A stretch of 64,000 nucleotides of DNA. It comes from Triatoma infestans (lineage: Eukaryota > Arthropoda > Insecta > Hemiptera > Reduviidae). Position numbers and translations under genes: made by a program. The notes below the pieces were generated by a model. The model was not told the DNA's origin and did no database searches. It worked only from the letters and a program-made list of their open reading frames with translations. The DNA lies in NCBI GenBank assembly GCA_011037195.1, contig JAAEAF010003796.1:1-64000 (forward strand), given 5' to 3'. This document shows, one piece after another, positions 11,260 through 22,247 of this stretch (its first letter is position 1; every line of letters begins with the position of its first letter).

Positions 11260-12160
11260 ACTCCTCCTCATGGTAAAAGGAAGTATTGTGATCGTGTCTA
11301 ATTTTTCGATATAGAATTTTCACCGGAATTATATGTGTTGAAATCCATTAGGTCCGAAAAAGTGCGTTTTTAGAATGTGTGTGTGTGTGTGTGTGTGTGC
11401 AGTCTATCTAATAAAACTCACAAAACAAAAAAATCGCGGAATGTTCAAACTGAACATTTCGTTTGGGTATCACATAGAGATCCGACAGGAAGTTATCTGA
11501 GCTAACTGTTCTCATACATAGATACATACCGGGACACTCACACGCAGCCCATTTTGTAAAAACCACTTTTTTTTTTACCCAGAAGGCGTCAAAATGTGTA
11601 TGTATATCCAGTGAAAACTAAGTGTGAGCGAATGAATATGTGATGGGCTTCTGCGGGCATTATGTGAATGTCTAGAGGTGTGGTCAGTAGTAAGTTTTGT
11701 TGACGTAGTTAGGGTTCGTATCATACACCAAAATCCCTAAAGAACCCGCTTGGCTATTTTCCCATATGGGAAAGCCAAAACGTTAGATTCTTATGTAAGC
11801 ACGAAAGTTCTGCTAAAAATGCGTCAACCGGAAGTTTCACTTTACTGAATGGCTTGCTGTATTAGTGTTCCAAGTCTTTCACGAAAGTGGTTGTAGCAAT
11901 TTTCTTTAAATTTTATATGTGGCTTTATCATTTTTAAGTGGCACCTTTTTTAGGAAAGCTGATTTTAGGGAATTCCAAGGAGACTGGAAGTTAGGCTTTC
12001 CTGTGTACTCTACCGTTTCAATATATTGCACTTCTCCAATGGTTATAATATTAAAGGCAATTAATCTTTAGTTATTCAAATTCCATATTTGAAAAACTTT
12101 TTCCAATATAAGTAAGAAAAATTTGTATGATGATTTCACATGAGATTTTATAAACAAAAT
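11260..12160 (+). repeat. Rearranged H-family pieces
   Basis: A plus-strand 5' part (11260-11400, ending in a GT microsatellite at about 11377-11399), a minus-strand 5' piece (about 11440-11610), and a plus-strand core and 3' piece (about 11815-12160). The inverted middle piece indicates internal inversion or several insertions. Confidence 0.55.
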
Positions 12161-12399
12161 TGTTGTTTTTTCCTATAAATCTTTCTTTATAAAATCCAGT
12201 AACTAATTACTAATTTAATGATATAATGGCAGAATAAATAACACGGATTTCCGTCCATCAGCTGTCATCCTACCTACAATTTCAACCTCTATTCGATTAA
12301 ATTGTGCGCATAATGAACGGTTAATCATAAATCACATGCACAGAATGATTTGGCTCCATTAGACCATTAACAAGGGGCAAACAACATCCGTTATAATAT

Positions 12400-13107
12400 T
12401 AAAAATCTGGTATGAAACACTCACACAACTTTCTCTTACTCCAGTTCTCAAAATTATAATTGACAAATTTTATAGTTTGTGTACCAAATTTAATGAAATT
12501 CGTAGTAAACTGTAAAAACTGTTCAGTAAAAGCGCACTTCCGGTTTACTAATTTTCTTGAAACTCGGAATGTTGGCCATCTATTTATTTCTAATTAATTT
12601 TGTTTGGATGTTAGAATTGTATAAACAACTATGTTAGTACTTGATATGAAAACCTAACCCATCGCCTCCCCCAAAAGTGCCCTTAAATAAATTTTCCCAA
12701 GAGGAATGTTTCAAATGGAAGTTGTAGCTCTTTGTATGTGCACTTGATATGCCAAGTTTAAAGAAAATCGTCGGAGCCATTTTTTAGAAAATCGCAAAAA
12801 AGTGTAAAAAAAACCCACTAGCAAAGTGGTATTTCCGGTTGAGGAACTTTGGCAGATAACGTACTGCCAGATCCCATGGTGATACCTAAACGGAATATCA
12901 AGTTTCAACTTCCTACGTTTTTTGTTTTTGAGCTATGCTGTTCTCATACATACATACCATACACACACACACAGACCATTTGCTAAAAACCACACTTTTT
13001 TGGACTCAGGGGACCTCAAAACGGATATTTCCGGTGAAAACTGGATATCGAAAATTTAACACGATTACAATACTTCCTCTTACTTAAGAAAGTAAGAGAA
13101 AGTAAAA
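12400..13107 (-). repeat. Full-length H-family repeat
   Basis: Both ends are present. On the minus strand it begins TTTACTTTCTCTTACTTT and ends with GGAGTAAGAGAAAGTTG and the GTGTGAGTGTTTCATACCAGA stem-loop. The order between is GGTCCCC block, GT/CA tract, TCTGGCAG block, and two core units each opening at a CCGGAAGTG-like site. Length is about 708 bp. Good reference copy for the family. Confidence 0.82.
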
Positions 13108-13194
13108 ATGATAGATTTTCTAAAGCCGCGGCTTTTCAGTATTTACATAAAGCAAATCATTCTTTTACACAAATATCCTTGGAAAAAACTCGGT

Positions 13195-13450
13195 ACTTTT
13201 TACTTTCTCTTTCTCTGTTAAGAGGAAGTGTTCGCTACAGTGCCAAATTTTCGAAATGGTTGTGGTGGTTGGTTCCGCAGAGCTGGAAAGCATCAGAAAC
13301 ATTTTCCATGATAGGTCGATGACCACAAAATGAAGCAGGCTAACACGGATAATGTCTCTGATGTTTCGAAATTGTGTTTGCATCGGAAATAATTTTTCTC
13401 TGAGTACGAAAAAAAGTTTTTAGCGAATGGTCTGATGTGAGTGTTTGCTC
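13195..13450 (+). repeat. H-family 5' part split by a fold-back insertion
   Basis: The 5' block (TACTTTCTCTTTCTC.. AAGAGGAAGTGTT) runs to TTTCGAAAT at 13257, is interrupted by 106 bp, and resumes at 13364 with a second TTTCGAAAT and the usual downstream sequence through the TTTTTAGCGAATGGTCTG landmark. Confidence 0.75.
13258..13363 (+). mobile_element. Minimal fold-back element with 9-bp target duplication
   Basis: A 106-bp insertion flanked by TTTCGAAAT direct repeats (13249-13257 and 13364-13372). It keeps the left end (GGTTGTGGTGGTTGGTTCCGC) fused directly to the right end (GACCACAAAATGAAGCAGGC .. TCTCTGAT), with the hammerhead core deleted. The insertion is younger than its H-family host. 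Confidence 0.75.
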
Positions 13451-14340
13451 AAACCTGATATTGCTTTTAGATGCCCACATCCACATCTAAAATGTTGCTT
13501 CAAGATGATCTTGGAGATTTCTTCTAACAACCACAGGATCAGCATGGCAAGAGAGGAGGATAGCTGTGTCCGCGAAAGTTTGTAAAAATTGTATGTATGT
13601 ATAGGAATAGCAGCTCGGAACACTTCCACTGGTCCCAGGATACTGCCTTGCGGAATTCCAGCCTCTCTGAGTGTATCGACCTGTATCAGAAAGTATCGAT
13701 CAGTAAGATATGATACAAGGATGAGGTAAAGAGTATTTGGAAGAATGTTTATATGCTTGTAGAATAATCCGGGATGCCAAACCCTTGTCAAAGGCCAGCG
13801 CCACAACCACGGAAACCCCTAGACAATACTGCCCAAGCTCAAGTGAGGTTGCAATAGTGTCTACAACCCGGTTGCACATTTAGATAGTCGAGTGACTGCC
13901 CCGAAACCCGAACTGGTATTGTTGGGATAGTTTAGTGACTTTCGAGGATGGGTAGGAAAATTTTCAGGAGGAGACTTTCCAGAATCTTAGTTATTATAGG
14001 TAAGAGGCTTATCAGCCTATATGGTGAAGGTAGATGTGTGTGGGTTACTTGGTTTGTGGATCATTTTTATAATGGAAAACTTCCACAGGAGAGGAAAATA
14101 ATGTGGTGCGGAGAACAAGATCTTAATATTCCTTTTCTCTCTCAAGTTTTCAAAACCATTATCGAAAATTCTATCTCAACCTGGATTCACTTCGAAATCC
14201 ATTAGTACAGCACCTATCTTCCAGAGAACCATTGCAGAGCAAAGGTTGCTTTCTAGACGTATTAAAAGGCATTGGTTTCGCCGATCTCTCCTCTCCGATT
14301 AAGGTAAGTGTTGTTGGAATATTATCACTGGTATAACTTC
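13428..14340 (-). pseudogene. Jockey-type LINE reverse transcriptase relic
   Basis: Minus-strand fragments carry RT landmarks: SPYRLISLLPIITKILESLL (about 14030-13960), RVVD.IATSLELGQYCLGV, AFDKVWHPG-like sequence read with frameshifts, and GIPQGSILGPV (near 13650). They match the RT of the 37-42 kb Jockey element in the same order but are diverged, so this is a second related copy. Several stops and frameshifts separate the pieces and the YADD region and 3' end are absent. Confidence 0.75.
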
Positions 14341-14344
14341 TCCA

Positions 14345-15370
14345 CTCTGATTGTTTTGTGATATTATATCTCAATGATCATTGTTCCTTATTGCGCTCTT
14401 GCGCTGATTGTAGCAAATAAATTTTTAAAAAATCTTAAAATAATTTTGCTATTAATTTAAAGAAAGCCATTCTGGTAAAACTGAAATTCTAGTTGAAATT
14501 CGCCAATTCGCTTTTAGATCAAAGAAATCAAAATATTTGTTTACGTGTTGATAAATATACATTTTATTTCTTTCTCTATTTTAATGCTTCATTTTTTTTT
14601 TTTGGATTGTCAAAAAATTGTAAACTTATAAGTTGTAGGTAATAAAATTGTTAAGAATGAAGAGGGGGGTTAAAGCGGTATTGTATACAACGCTTTATAA
14701 ATGCAACAACTCAGTATTCATTTTTTTTCATAAACAAAGATTTTTAGTATTTCTTTTTGATTTTCTTTATTTAGTTTTCACATATTCTTTTAAATAATTC
14801 TGTAAAGAGAAGATTTACAAAGAACATCTCTCTGTTCGCCCCACTACTGCTCTCAGAGTTTAATGACTTAAAAAAAAAAAAATTCTTTGAACTACTTTAT
14901 CTTCATGTATAAAAGATTTTACTGTTTGCTTGCCCCCACCATTTCTTCTACTGTTAACATCTTTTGCTAATAATATCGTTGTCGCCTCTTTTCATCATCC
15001 GTTTCATCTATTTATAATTTTTTTCTTTGCTTTTCCTTTTCTTATCTCATTGCTTTATCTTTTGAATAAATTTCATTTTTCAAATAGAACTGTTCTTGAA
15101 TTTAGTTTCTAGCTTCTTAAGTTATTGCATGTTTTTAAGATGTCAAAAGAAGTAGCTACAAGGGAACTTCCACCAGAAGATTGAGACTTTACAGAATTGT
15201 GGAAAGGTTTTAGAGACTTGACGGTGAAGAGAACAGCCGGAAGTGGAAGCGAACAGTCACTTTATCTGAGTGTAAGGGAGAATCAAAGTGCGTCATAAAC
15301 AAAAAATCACAACAAGTTCAAACTTTTATTCCCATCTTCCAACATAAGTTCTGACATAAGGTTTTCCATC
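14345..15370. other. AT-rich stretch without recognisable genes
   Basis: Includes a pyrimidine-rich plus-strand block at about 14930-15060. The open frame at 14930-15112 is low-complexity. No feature can be supported. Confidence 0.45.
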
Positions 15371-15374
15371 ACAA

Positions 15375-15640
15375 TACGTCAACAGAGATATTTCTGGCAT
15401 TTTATCCGTCGTAGCATGCATACTTTTCGTATTCCTGACCGGTTTCGAATTTTCAACCATCGTTAGAGCAAATTTATTCATTTCATTTCTAGAAAGCTTA
15501 CATCAACGTATTGTTAACTCTCTACACGAAATGAACAAAATTTGCTCTGAAGCTGGGCGAAAATCCGAAACGAGGAAGTATGTATGCATGCTACGATGGA
15601 TAAAATACCAGATGTTATCCAGCATTGCGGACCCATCTAC
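15375..15640. mobile_element. Second fold-back family with degenerate hammerhead-like arms
   Basis: Outer arms ATTTTATCCGTCGTAGCATG (about 15399-15420) and its near-perfect inverse (about 15583-15612) surround an inner inverted pair (AGAGCAAATTT near 15465 and AAATTTGCTCT near 15538). The right arm has CTGAAGC, a GGGCG stem and GAAAC; the left arm, in antisense, has GAAACCGGTCAGG. Layout matches the 1.4-kb family but the core has a C at the invariant A9 position, so it is probably inactive. Confidence 0.55.
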
Positions 15641-15644
15641 ATAT

Positions 15645-16318
15645 TCAAAAAAGATATATACCATTTTTTCCGCCATTTTCTCCAAAACCGCTTCAAAGAT
15701 TTTGCATAAAATTCGCCTAATAACTACGTACATGTAGACGCGCTCTACTTTTTTTTATTTGAAACATTTTTCATTTTTTTTTTTATTTCAAACATTTTTC
15801 TTATTTGAAAATTCATTTTTACATCAAAACTAAAACATCTTGAAAGTTCCAACGAAAGGCAACGCAAGGCTTTTTTCTCGATGCTATCTTGGCTAACCTC
15901 TAGCCTGAGCTGTCCCACTGCCTTACGCATGTTTGGATTTTCCAAAAAATATCTACTTTTCATCAGTTACAAAACTATTCTCTTTCAAAATCGGATTATC
16001 TTTTCAATTTTGGAGGAAATCCTTTCCACACATTGACACTTTTTTGGTTCAAGCTCTGACGACAATTCATAAAGATTTGAAAATTTTCTTTCTTTTTTAG
16101 TTTCTCCGCATGAGAGACGAAGGTTTCGAGCAAAATCTATCAAGGAAGTGGCCATTTTACTGGTTTTTCCAATTTATCGCTATTTTCTAACACGGCTGCA
16201 ACGATTTTCTTTGGTTTTTTGTGGGCTCCCGTGGGTATTTGCGGTGAACACTCGATATAGAAAAATTGACACGATTACAACAATACTTCCTGTTACTGAC
16301 AGTAAGAGAAAGTAAAAT
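15645..16318. repeat. H-family pieces in opposing orientations
   Basis: Plus-strand core sequence (about 15655-15730 and 16100-16214) meets a minus-strand 5' end (about 16215-16318, reading TTTACTTTCTCTTACTGTCAG). A fold-back or inverted junction lies near 16214. Confidence 0.55.
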
Positions 16319-17199
16319 AAAAGATATGTGGTGTGAATATATATGGAGAAAAAAGTATACAAAGCAAGACAAAATGATTGAGCAGGATCCTGTGTGCCAA
16401 AGTGGAGGGGACAACATCAACCCTTGTTTGGCCACAACCCCTATACAAAAAAAAAAACCCTACCACTTCCCCTTTATGTGAACGTTAACCTCCCTGTACC
16501 TACCCCAATGAAGACCCCATTAATCCTACCTAGCTAACTGAAGATAGGGTACTTCTTTCTGATCCTCCACCTTTCTTCACAAAGTACTACACTTATCGCC
16601 ATTGCTGTTTTCTTCTTCATTTTCTTTTCCACTTCAAGTTACCAAAGAGTAATATTTACGAATTATCTTCACCTTACTTTTTTTCCACCTTATTTCTTTC
16701 TTCATTCTTTACATTCTTCATTCTTATATATATAACGGCTGCTAGTTTTACTCCTTTCTGCCATCCTTTAGCCAACTCTATCTTTATCAATTTCTTTTTG
16801 CTTCTGTACCTCAAATACTACTATATTCTGACTTTTCTGTCAATAAAAAAAAAAAAATAAAAGCCTGGGAAAGAATCCGGTGTGAAATATTCAATTTTCT
16901 TTTGCTGCATTTTTCAACTTTTATTGACAAATATTCTTCAACGCATTTGCCTAATATTATAATACCAGGATAGCACATTGAAGTGGCACTTTAAAAGAAA
17001 GCCAAGACATTCACAATTTAAATGTAACAAATAAATTGTAGGAGACTTTTTTTTATGGATTAAAACACACACGACTTCCACTTGCCCTAACAAAAAGTAT
17101 AGTGGCGGCAGGAGGGATCTTTATTGATACTGTGCACCTAGTCTGGAAATTGAATATGACTTACATTGCAGTCTAAAAGATAGCGCTCACATCATACCT
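16319..17199. other. No recognisable gene
   Basis: Begins with short T- and C-rich plus-strand tracts (16440-16850) ending in an A11 run; the rest is AT-rich. Open frames at 16180-16481 overlap on both strands and show no protein similarity. Confidence 0.4.
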
Positions 17200-17380
17200 C
17201 AATAACACTGAAATGTAATGTCACAGATTCTCCGGAAATGTTTCAAAATAAAAATGATAGATATTTCTGTCGTTAGTTATTGCCCAGCTTGCAGACAATT
17301 CCGCTGAAAATTTCCAGTGAAAAAACTTACCACAGAAAATTTGACACGATCGTAATACTTACTCTTCCATCATTAAAATA
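17200..17380 (-). repeat. H-family repeat, 5' fragment
   Basis: Minus-strand reading shows the AGTATTACGATCGTGTC start, the CCGGAGAATC-type core block at the far end, and loss of the middle. Confidence 0.5.
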
Positions 17381-17504
17381 ATAGAGAATTTGAAAATAAT
17401 ATAAACAAAACATTTACTATAATTTCTAGGTAATTTGTCAATAGATCTATTCCCATAAAAGATTATAAAAATATCAATATAAATAATAGTTATGTTTGGC
17501 CCTT

Positions 17505-17710
17505 GTTAAACAAAAGCAAAAAATTATTGGCTGGGGCCAAAGAAAAAACTTTTTATCTTTAAGAGTTTAGTCGATGTTTCGGACTCCTTTGGTGTCCTTC
17601 CTCAGGAACTACATAAACAAAACAAAAATAAACAAAAGGTGTCCGGAACGTCAAATAAACTGTTACAGTTTTTTCTTTGGTCCCAGCCAATAATTTTTTG
17701 CTTGTTTGAT
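17505..17710. mobile_element. Third fold-back element, 34-bp inverted arms
   Basis: Inverted arms at about 17515-17552 and 17664-17702 (core words AATTATTGGCTGGG and CCCAGCCAATAATT) match over 34 bp with one mismatch. The interior minus strand reads CTGAGGA, then GGAC..GTCC, then GAAAC at about 17600-17565, a hammerhead-like order. Stem III and stem I are poor, so catalysis is doubtful. Confidence 0.6.
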
Positions 17711-18064
17711 TATAAAAAAATAAATAAATAAATAAATAAAACCCTCCAAAAGATGCAGACAACCTTTATTTGAGTAGTTTGCAAATAAAACAGCCCAAAA
17801 TTTTCCATTTTATTTGATAATGCATGATTCATTTGTGTAATTTAAGGGAAACTACACAAGGGAGTGTTCTTTTTATGAATTAAGTGTGTATGCGCAGGCG
17901 CACGTTTTAAAAAGCACTTAATCTACCTCTCAAGGTAGTTATTCCGCGTAACTGAATTAAGAGCAAGTATTTATTATTCGTGACATATTTTTTTTAATTT
18001 GTGTTTTCACTGGAAACAACACTTCTTTTGAAGCTTCATGAGCCCGGGAAAATGATACTTTTTT

Positions 18065-18190
18065 TTTTTTTTTTACTTTCTCTTATTTCTGTAAGAGGAA
18101 TTGTTCGTGTCAAATTTTTGATATCGAGAATACAAGTTTTGAGGTCCCTGATAACAACGAAAAAGTGAAGTTAGCATTGCATAAAAGAAA
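18065..18190 (+). repeat. H-family repeat, 5' fragment
   Basis: Starts TTTACTTTCTCTTATTTCTG, then GAGGAATTGTTCGTGTCAAA, GATATCGAG and the GAGGTCCCTGA block, then stops. Confidence 0.65.
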
Positions 18191-18194
18191 TTAT

Positions 18195-18385
18195 TGTAAC
18201 TATTTCATAAAGTTGCACTTTCGGATAACCGAATTTATTCAAATTTCGAATTATATCAATGCTTCTAATATATATTAAAAATATAAAGATGGTAAAAACC
18301 ATATATTGTACTGTAGTGTGGTACATCAGGGAAAAGCTTAAAGTTGCTGTTCTCCCAGAACCCTGGAAAATCAATTTGCCCGGGA
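18195..18385 (-). repeat. H-family copy, left half, split by a LINE
   Basis: Minus-strand core sequence ending in AATCAATTTGCCCGGGA. It continues at 23228-23600 after a LINE insertion; the duplicated word ATTTGCCCGGGA sits at 18374-18385 and 23228-23239. Confidence 0.72.
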
Positions 18386-19011
18386 ATAATAATAATAATA
18401 ATAATAAAACTTTATTTTAAAAAAAGGTAATTACAAAGTATTGAGAAAACAGTATATTCGACATGGCGAGAGCCGTCTGCCAGAGTTTACTATAAATGAA
18501 AAAAAAAAACAAAGAAAAGCAAAAAAAAAGAAGAACTTCTTTCTAACTAAAAATAAAATAAAATGAAAATACCCCTAAAAAATAAGAATATAAAAAACAT
18601 AATAATGCTTTAATGAAACAAAAAGGGATTTACTCAATTAGAATACAAACAAATGTAGTGGAACAGAAAGGGATTTACAGTAATCAATAATTATAAAAAA
18701 GCAAAGTAAATAGTGGGAATTAAAGTAAGTGGATAGCTGAAATAATAAAAACTAAGTAAATTAAATACGATAAATACATATACAAGTAAGACTGATACTA
18801 AATTATCTCTCAATACAAACTTTCTAGGATGACTCTATGAGCCAATCACACCTTACTCTCCAAGCGTGTCGAGCATAGCGGATCAGTGGACGAGGATCTG
18901 CCTGGCCGGTCAGAAAAGCAATAGTTTCATCTCTAGAAAGGTTTCGTTTACCAAAGTAAAGAATACGGAATTCTGCCAATAGAGGACACTCGCTCAGAAA
19001 ATGATATTTTT
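18386..19011 (-). pseudogene. LINE 3' end (C-terminal coding part and 3' UTR), clade unresolved
   Basis: On the minus strand an open frame (about 19030-18826) reads through YHFLSECPLLAEFRILYFGK to a TAG stop; HFLSECP supplies the H and last C of the cysteine-histidine finger usual at LINE ORF2 C-termini. The 3' UTR has AATAAA and a (TTA)n tail at 18386-18410. The upstream half of the finger (CSLCNFNTREERY) is at 22850-23000, on the far side of a later insertion. Together the two parts make about 1 kb, so the LINE was 5'-truncated when it inserted. Confidence 0.72.
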
Positions 19012-19483
19012 GAGTGAGGGCCCCGTGCCCTCACACTTTGATGATAAGCGCTAGACACTGCTAGAACTTGGCCATTTAAGTTATTTTTGGTGTATAATAA
19101 TTGATTATTGTATACTGTCAGCGTCACTATCGACGTTTTTCATTTTTTATTTAACTACTGAAGCATCAAGTTAGTTGTGAGGGGTCTCCTGCGTCCTCGT
19201 CGCCGGGGCTGGTAACTGGTCATTTTCTGACCGGGCTGAAGGGAGACTTTTATATATATATATATATATAAATATAAAATATAGGATAGGAGGGTACGGA
19301 GGCACCAACCGCTCTTTTCAGAGCGAGGGCGCGGCCAATCTGGCCCCAGCCCATTGTAAATACTGTATATATTATCTATTTTTAGTCTTTAGTTTTTTTC
19401 TTTTTTCTTTTCTTCTTTTATTCTTCTTTCTCTTTTAGCTTTAAGTATTATATACCAACTATACTCCGTGGACGGAATCTCCA

Positions 19484-19993
19484 ATGAATAAGTTTAATAT
19501 TGGACAGACCGTATGGATTTTGAGGACAGGCGGCCCTGTTCAGGCCGCTGTTGTCACATCAGTAATGAGTGTGTGTAAAGGGGAGTTCGGAGGAGACGCA
19601 GCCGTGAGAGTTGAATGGACAGATGACTCGGGCACTACGCTTGGCAAAACATTGCCCATCAATGACGTGTTCTCTCGCTCGCCCGACACAGACCGTAGGA
19701 AGTTAAGCGACGACAATGCGATGCCTGTGGTGTCTGCTGAAGCTAGTAAAGATGAATCTAACATTACTGTTGGGAGCACTTCCCAACCGGATAAAGATCC
19801 TGTGCCCGCCTCTAACAAAAAGATATGCCAGATTTGTACGCAATCATTTAAGAACGCTCGGGGTCTGAATATCCACTTTGCAAAGAAACATCACAAGGAA
19901 GCCAATGAAGCAACGCAGAATGCTATCTTGAAAAAGAACGCTACCACAAATATTGATGGTGAAATGGTAAATCCTGGTGTGAAAGCTCAATAG
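19484..19993 (+). CDS. R2-superfamily ORF, N-terminal part with C2H2 zinc finger
   Basis: The frame opens at an ATG 470 bp into the element and encodes 169 residues. Residues about 5-65 (GQTVWILRTGGPVQAAVVTS then VRVEWTDDSGTTLGKTLP and DVF) form a small all-beta-looking module resembling the N-terminal domain of kinesin-13/KIF2 proteins (pattern V.I.R..G....A.VT.V ... V.VEW ... GK ... D..F). A disordered acidic linker follows, then a C2H2 finger (CQIC .. H .. H, residues about 116-137), as used for DNA binding in R2-type proteins. The frame ends at a TAG, after which the reading continues in another frame (EEWAVKFRHILHEEQ), so this is a broken ORF. The KIF2 resemblance is my pattern match, not a database result. 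Confidence 0.7.
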   Translation: MNKFNIGQTVWILRTGGPVQAAVVTSVMSVCKGEFGGDAAVRVEWTDDSGTTLGKTLPINDVFSRSPDTDRRKLSDDNAMPVVSAEASKDESNITVGSTSQPDKDPVPASNKKICQICTQSFKNARGLNIHFAKKHHKEANEATQNAILKKNATTNIDGEMVNPGVKAQ

Positions 19994-20004
19994 AAGAGTG
20001 GGCA

Positions 20005-21331
20005 GTAAAATTCCGTCATATTCTACATGAGGAGCAGCACTTCGATTCACAAAACTTTGATGAACTGACAAGCAAGTTCCTCAAGTTTCTGCGAGAGGCA
20101 AACAGTAGCCTACCAGGCACCAAGACAGCCGAAACATCCGGCTGCGCACTATTACCAAATGAGAAAAAAAAAAGGAGAAAATCCTAACTAAAGGTACACG
20201 GTTGGCATCTAATCCCCTGAGAACTAATAAAGTGGCAAGGGAACGTCGGCGGGAGCAATACCAATACGAAGTTGCACAATTCAACTATTATAACCGCCGT
20301 AAGAAAGTCGTGACAAGTAATGAACGCAGATGTCCGAACACAATGTTCCATCAATATTGAATCAGTGGAAGAACATTTCAAGAATACCCTTGAACTTCCT
20401 AATCTCAGAGAAAGAGAAATCTACGAAGTCGCACCGAAATTTCCTGACGTTGTTAACGTACGGCTACAGTCGGTACATAAGGCCATCAAATCCACTTCCT
20501 TGGATACTTCCCCTGGGCCAGATGGAGTGCTAATCCGTACTGTAAAGGCTTTGGACGTAGCCCACATAATCAAGTTCATCGCTGAAATCATGCTTAAGAC
20601 AGCTTACGCATGTCCTTTTCGCAAAGGTCGTACGATCCTCATCATAAAGGCAAAGGCGATACCAATGATATCCACTCATGGCGGCCTATAACTGTGTACT
20701 CAATCGTTGGGCCTATCATTGAGAAGGTATACGATGTTGAATTGCGACTGCAGGTGAGCTTCCATCCGGGTCAGAGGGGTTTGTAAATGGCCTACCAGGA
20801 TGCCACGTGAATTCTCGCATTATTAATGCTGTACTAAAGGACGCAAAGGAGAAGAAAAGAAATTGTGTGACAGCATTCCTTGACGTCACCGGGGCGTTCG
20901 ACAACGTAGGACATTGCCATGTGTTAAAATCTCTTGAGAGTAGGGGAGTCTCCCCGGATCTGAGGGGAATCATTGCTGCCCTCCTACAGAGCAATGAAAT
21001 AAATATAGGGACTGGCCTAATGAAAACCAATTCAATATACTTGCGTGGAGTACCACAAGGCGGACCACTCTCTCCCACATTATTTAATCTGGCCATTGAT
21101 CATCTGTATAGAGAAGTATGTGACCAGCAGTTCGCCGGTCGGTTTGGATACAAACTGAATGACCACAGCGTAATATTGGCCGGCTTTGCAGATGACCGGG
21201 CTGTGACGACTCCCAGCGTGAACGATGCCGAACGGACAATAAACAGAATTCAAAACACCTTGAGGGAGATTGGACTCAGTGTCAACCCAGGAAAGAGTTC
21301 GGCTATTGTCCTAGAGGACGGCAAATCCTGA
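20005..21331 (+). pseudogene. R2-superfamily reverse transcriptase domain
   Basis: Pieces in successive frames follow the RT motif order: STSLDTSPGPDGV (near 20500), SWRPITVYSIVGPIIEKVY (20673-20730), RGFVNGLPGCH (20777), AFLDVTGAFDNVGH with the first catalytic aspartate (about 20873-20915), RGVPQGGPLSPTLFNLAID (about 21045-21100), ILAGFADD (21175-21200, the FADD catalytic pair) and GLSVNPGKS (about 21275). Frameshifts lie near 20690 and 20770, and a stop ends this frame at 21331. It would nick target DNA and copy its RNA by target-primed reverse transcription in an intact element. Confidence 0.85.
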
Positions 21332-22247
21332 GCACAAAATTACGCCTGGAAAGTGGGGAAGAAATTGTCTCAATAGGAAATAACGAGAAAATAAAGTATC
21401 TCGGTTGTACTTTTGATGGTGAGCTTCAGCTTAATGATGGTGCGATCCATAAATTTAATGATAATTTGAACAAGCTTGTGGCTTCCAATATGCTAAAGCC
21501 GGACCAGAAGCTCAATGTCATTAACCAATACCTCTTCCCACCACTGACTTATCCCCTTCAGACAGCACCGCTTATAAAATTATCCTCAACGAGCCTGATG
21601 GAATCGACACTGTAATTCGTCGAAGTGCTAAAGCAATGCTCAGTTTACCTGCGAATACAACTAACCTATGCTGTACGCCCCACGTCGCTATCGTGGGCTG
21701 GGGCTACTTAGATGTTCCTGGGAGGCGCCTCTCCAGCACTGGTCGGTGGCCCAGAGATTGGCCAACGTCGACGATGTTCTCTTCCAGTCAATATTTAATT
21801 ACAGCAATGAAGTTTCCGAATGCAAAGACCGGTTGAGAATCAACAACGCAAGCCTCGAAGAAGTTGATAATATTAAAAAGATAAGGCAGTCTCTACGAGA
21901 GAGAGCTTTCGAGGAATGGGCAAATTGCAAATGGCAAGGGTATGGCGTCCAACATTTCAAAGCTTCGACGCTTGGGAATAAATTCATTTGCGACAAAGCA
22001 ATTCTTTCAGGGTCAGAGTGGATCAATGCAGTAAAACTCAGCACCAATTATGCTCCTCTCCGTGGTGTACCGGGAGTAGGTGATCAGGCGTCGCATGACG
22101 TTGGGATCCTCTGCCGCAGATGCGGCCGAGAGAAGGAAACTCCAGCCCATGTGCTGGGAAGCTGCCCCACAGCATGTTGCTTGTGACCCGCCGGCACCAT
22201 GGCGTTAAGAGGAGTATCATTGAGCTTATGCAAAAGAAAGGTTACGC
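21332..22247 (+). pseudogene. R2-superfamily RT thumb, linker and CCHC motif
   Basis: After a frameshift the thumb continues with IKYLGCTFDGELQL and NVINQYLFPPLTYPLQ (21360-21575), then with further shifts APRRYRGLGLL (about 21677) and a helical linker. The CCHC motif CRRCGREKETPAHVLGSC (about 22108-22165) and RRHHGVKR follow, as expected immediately before the endonuclease in R2-type proteins. Confidence 0.8.
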
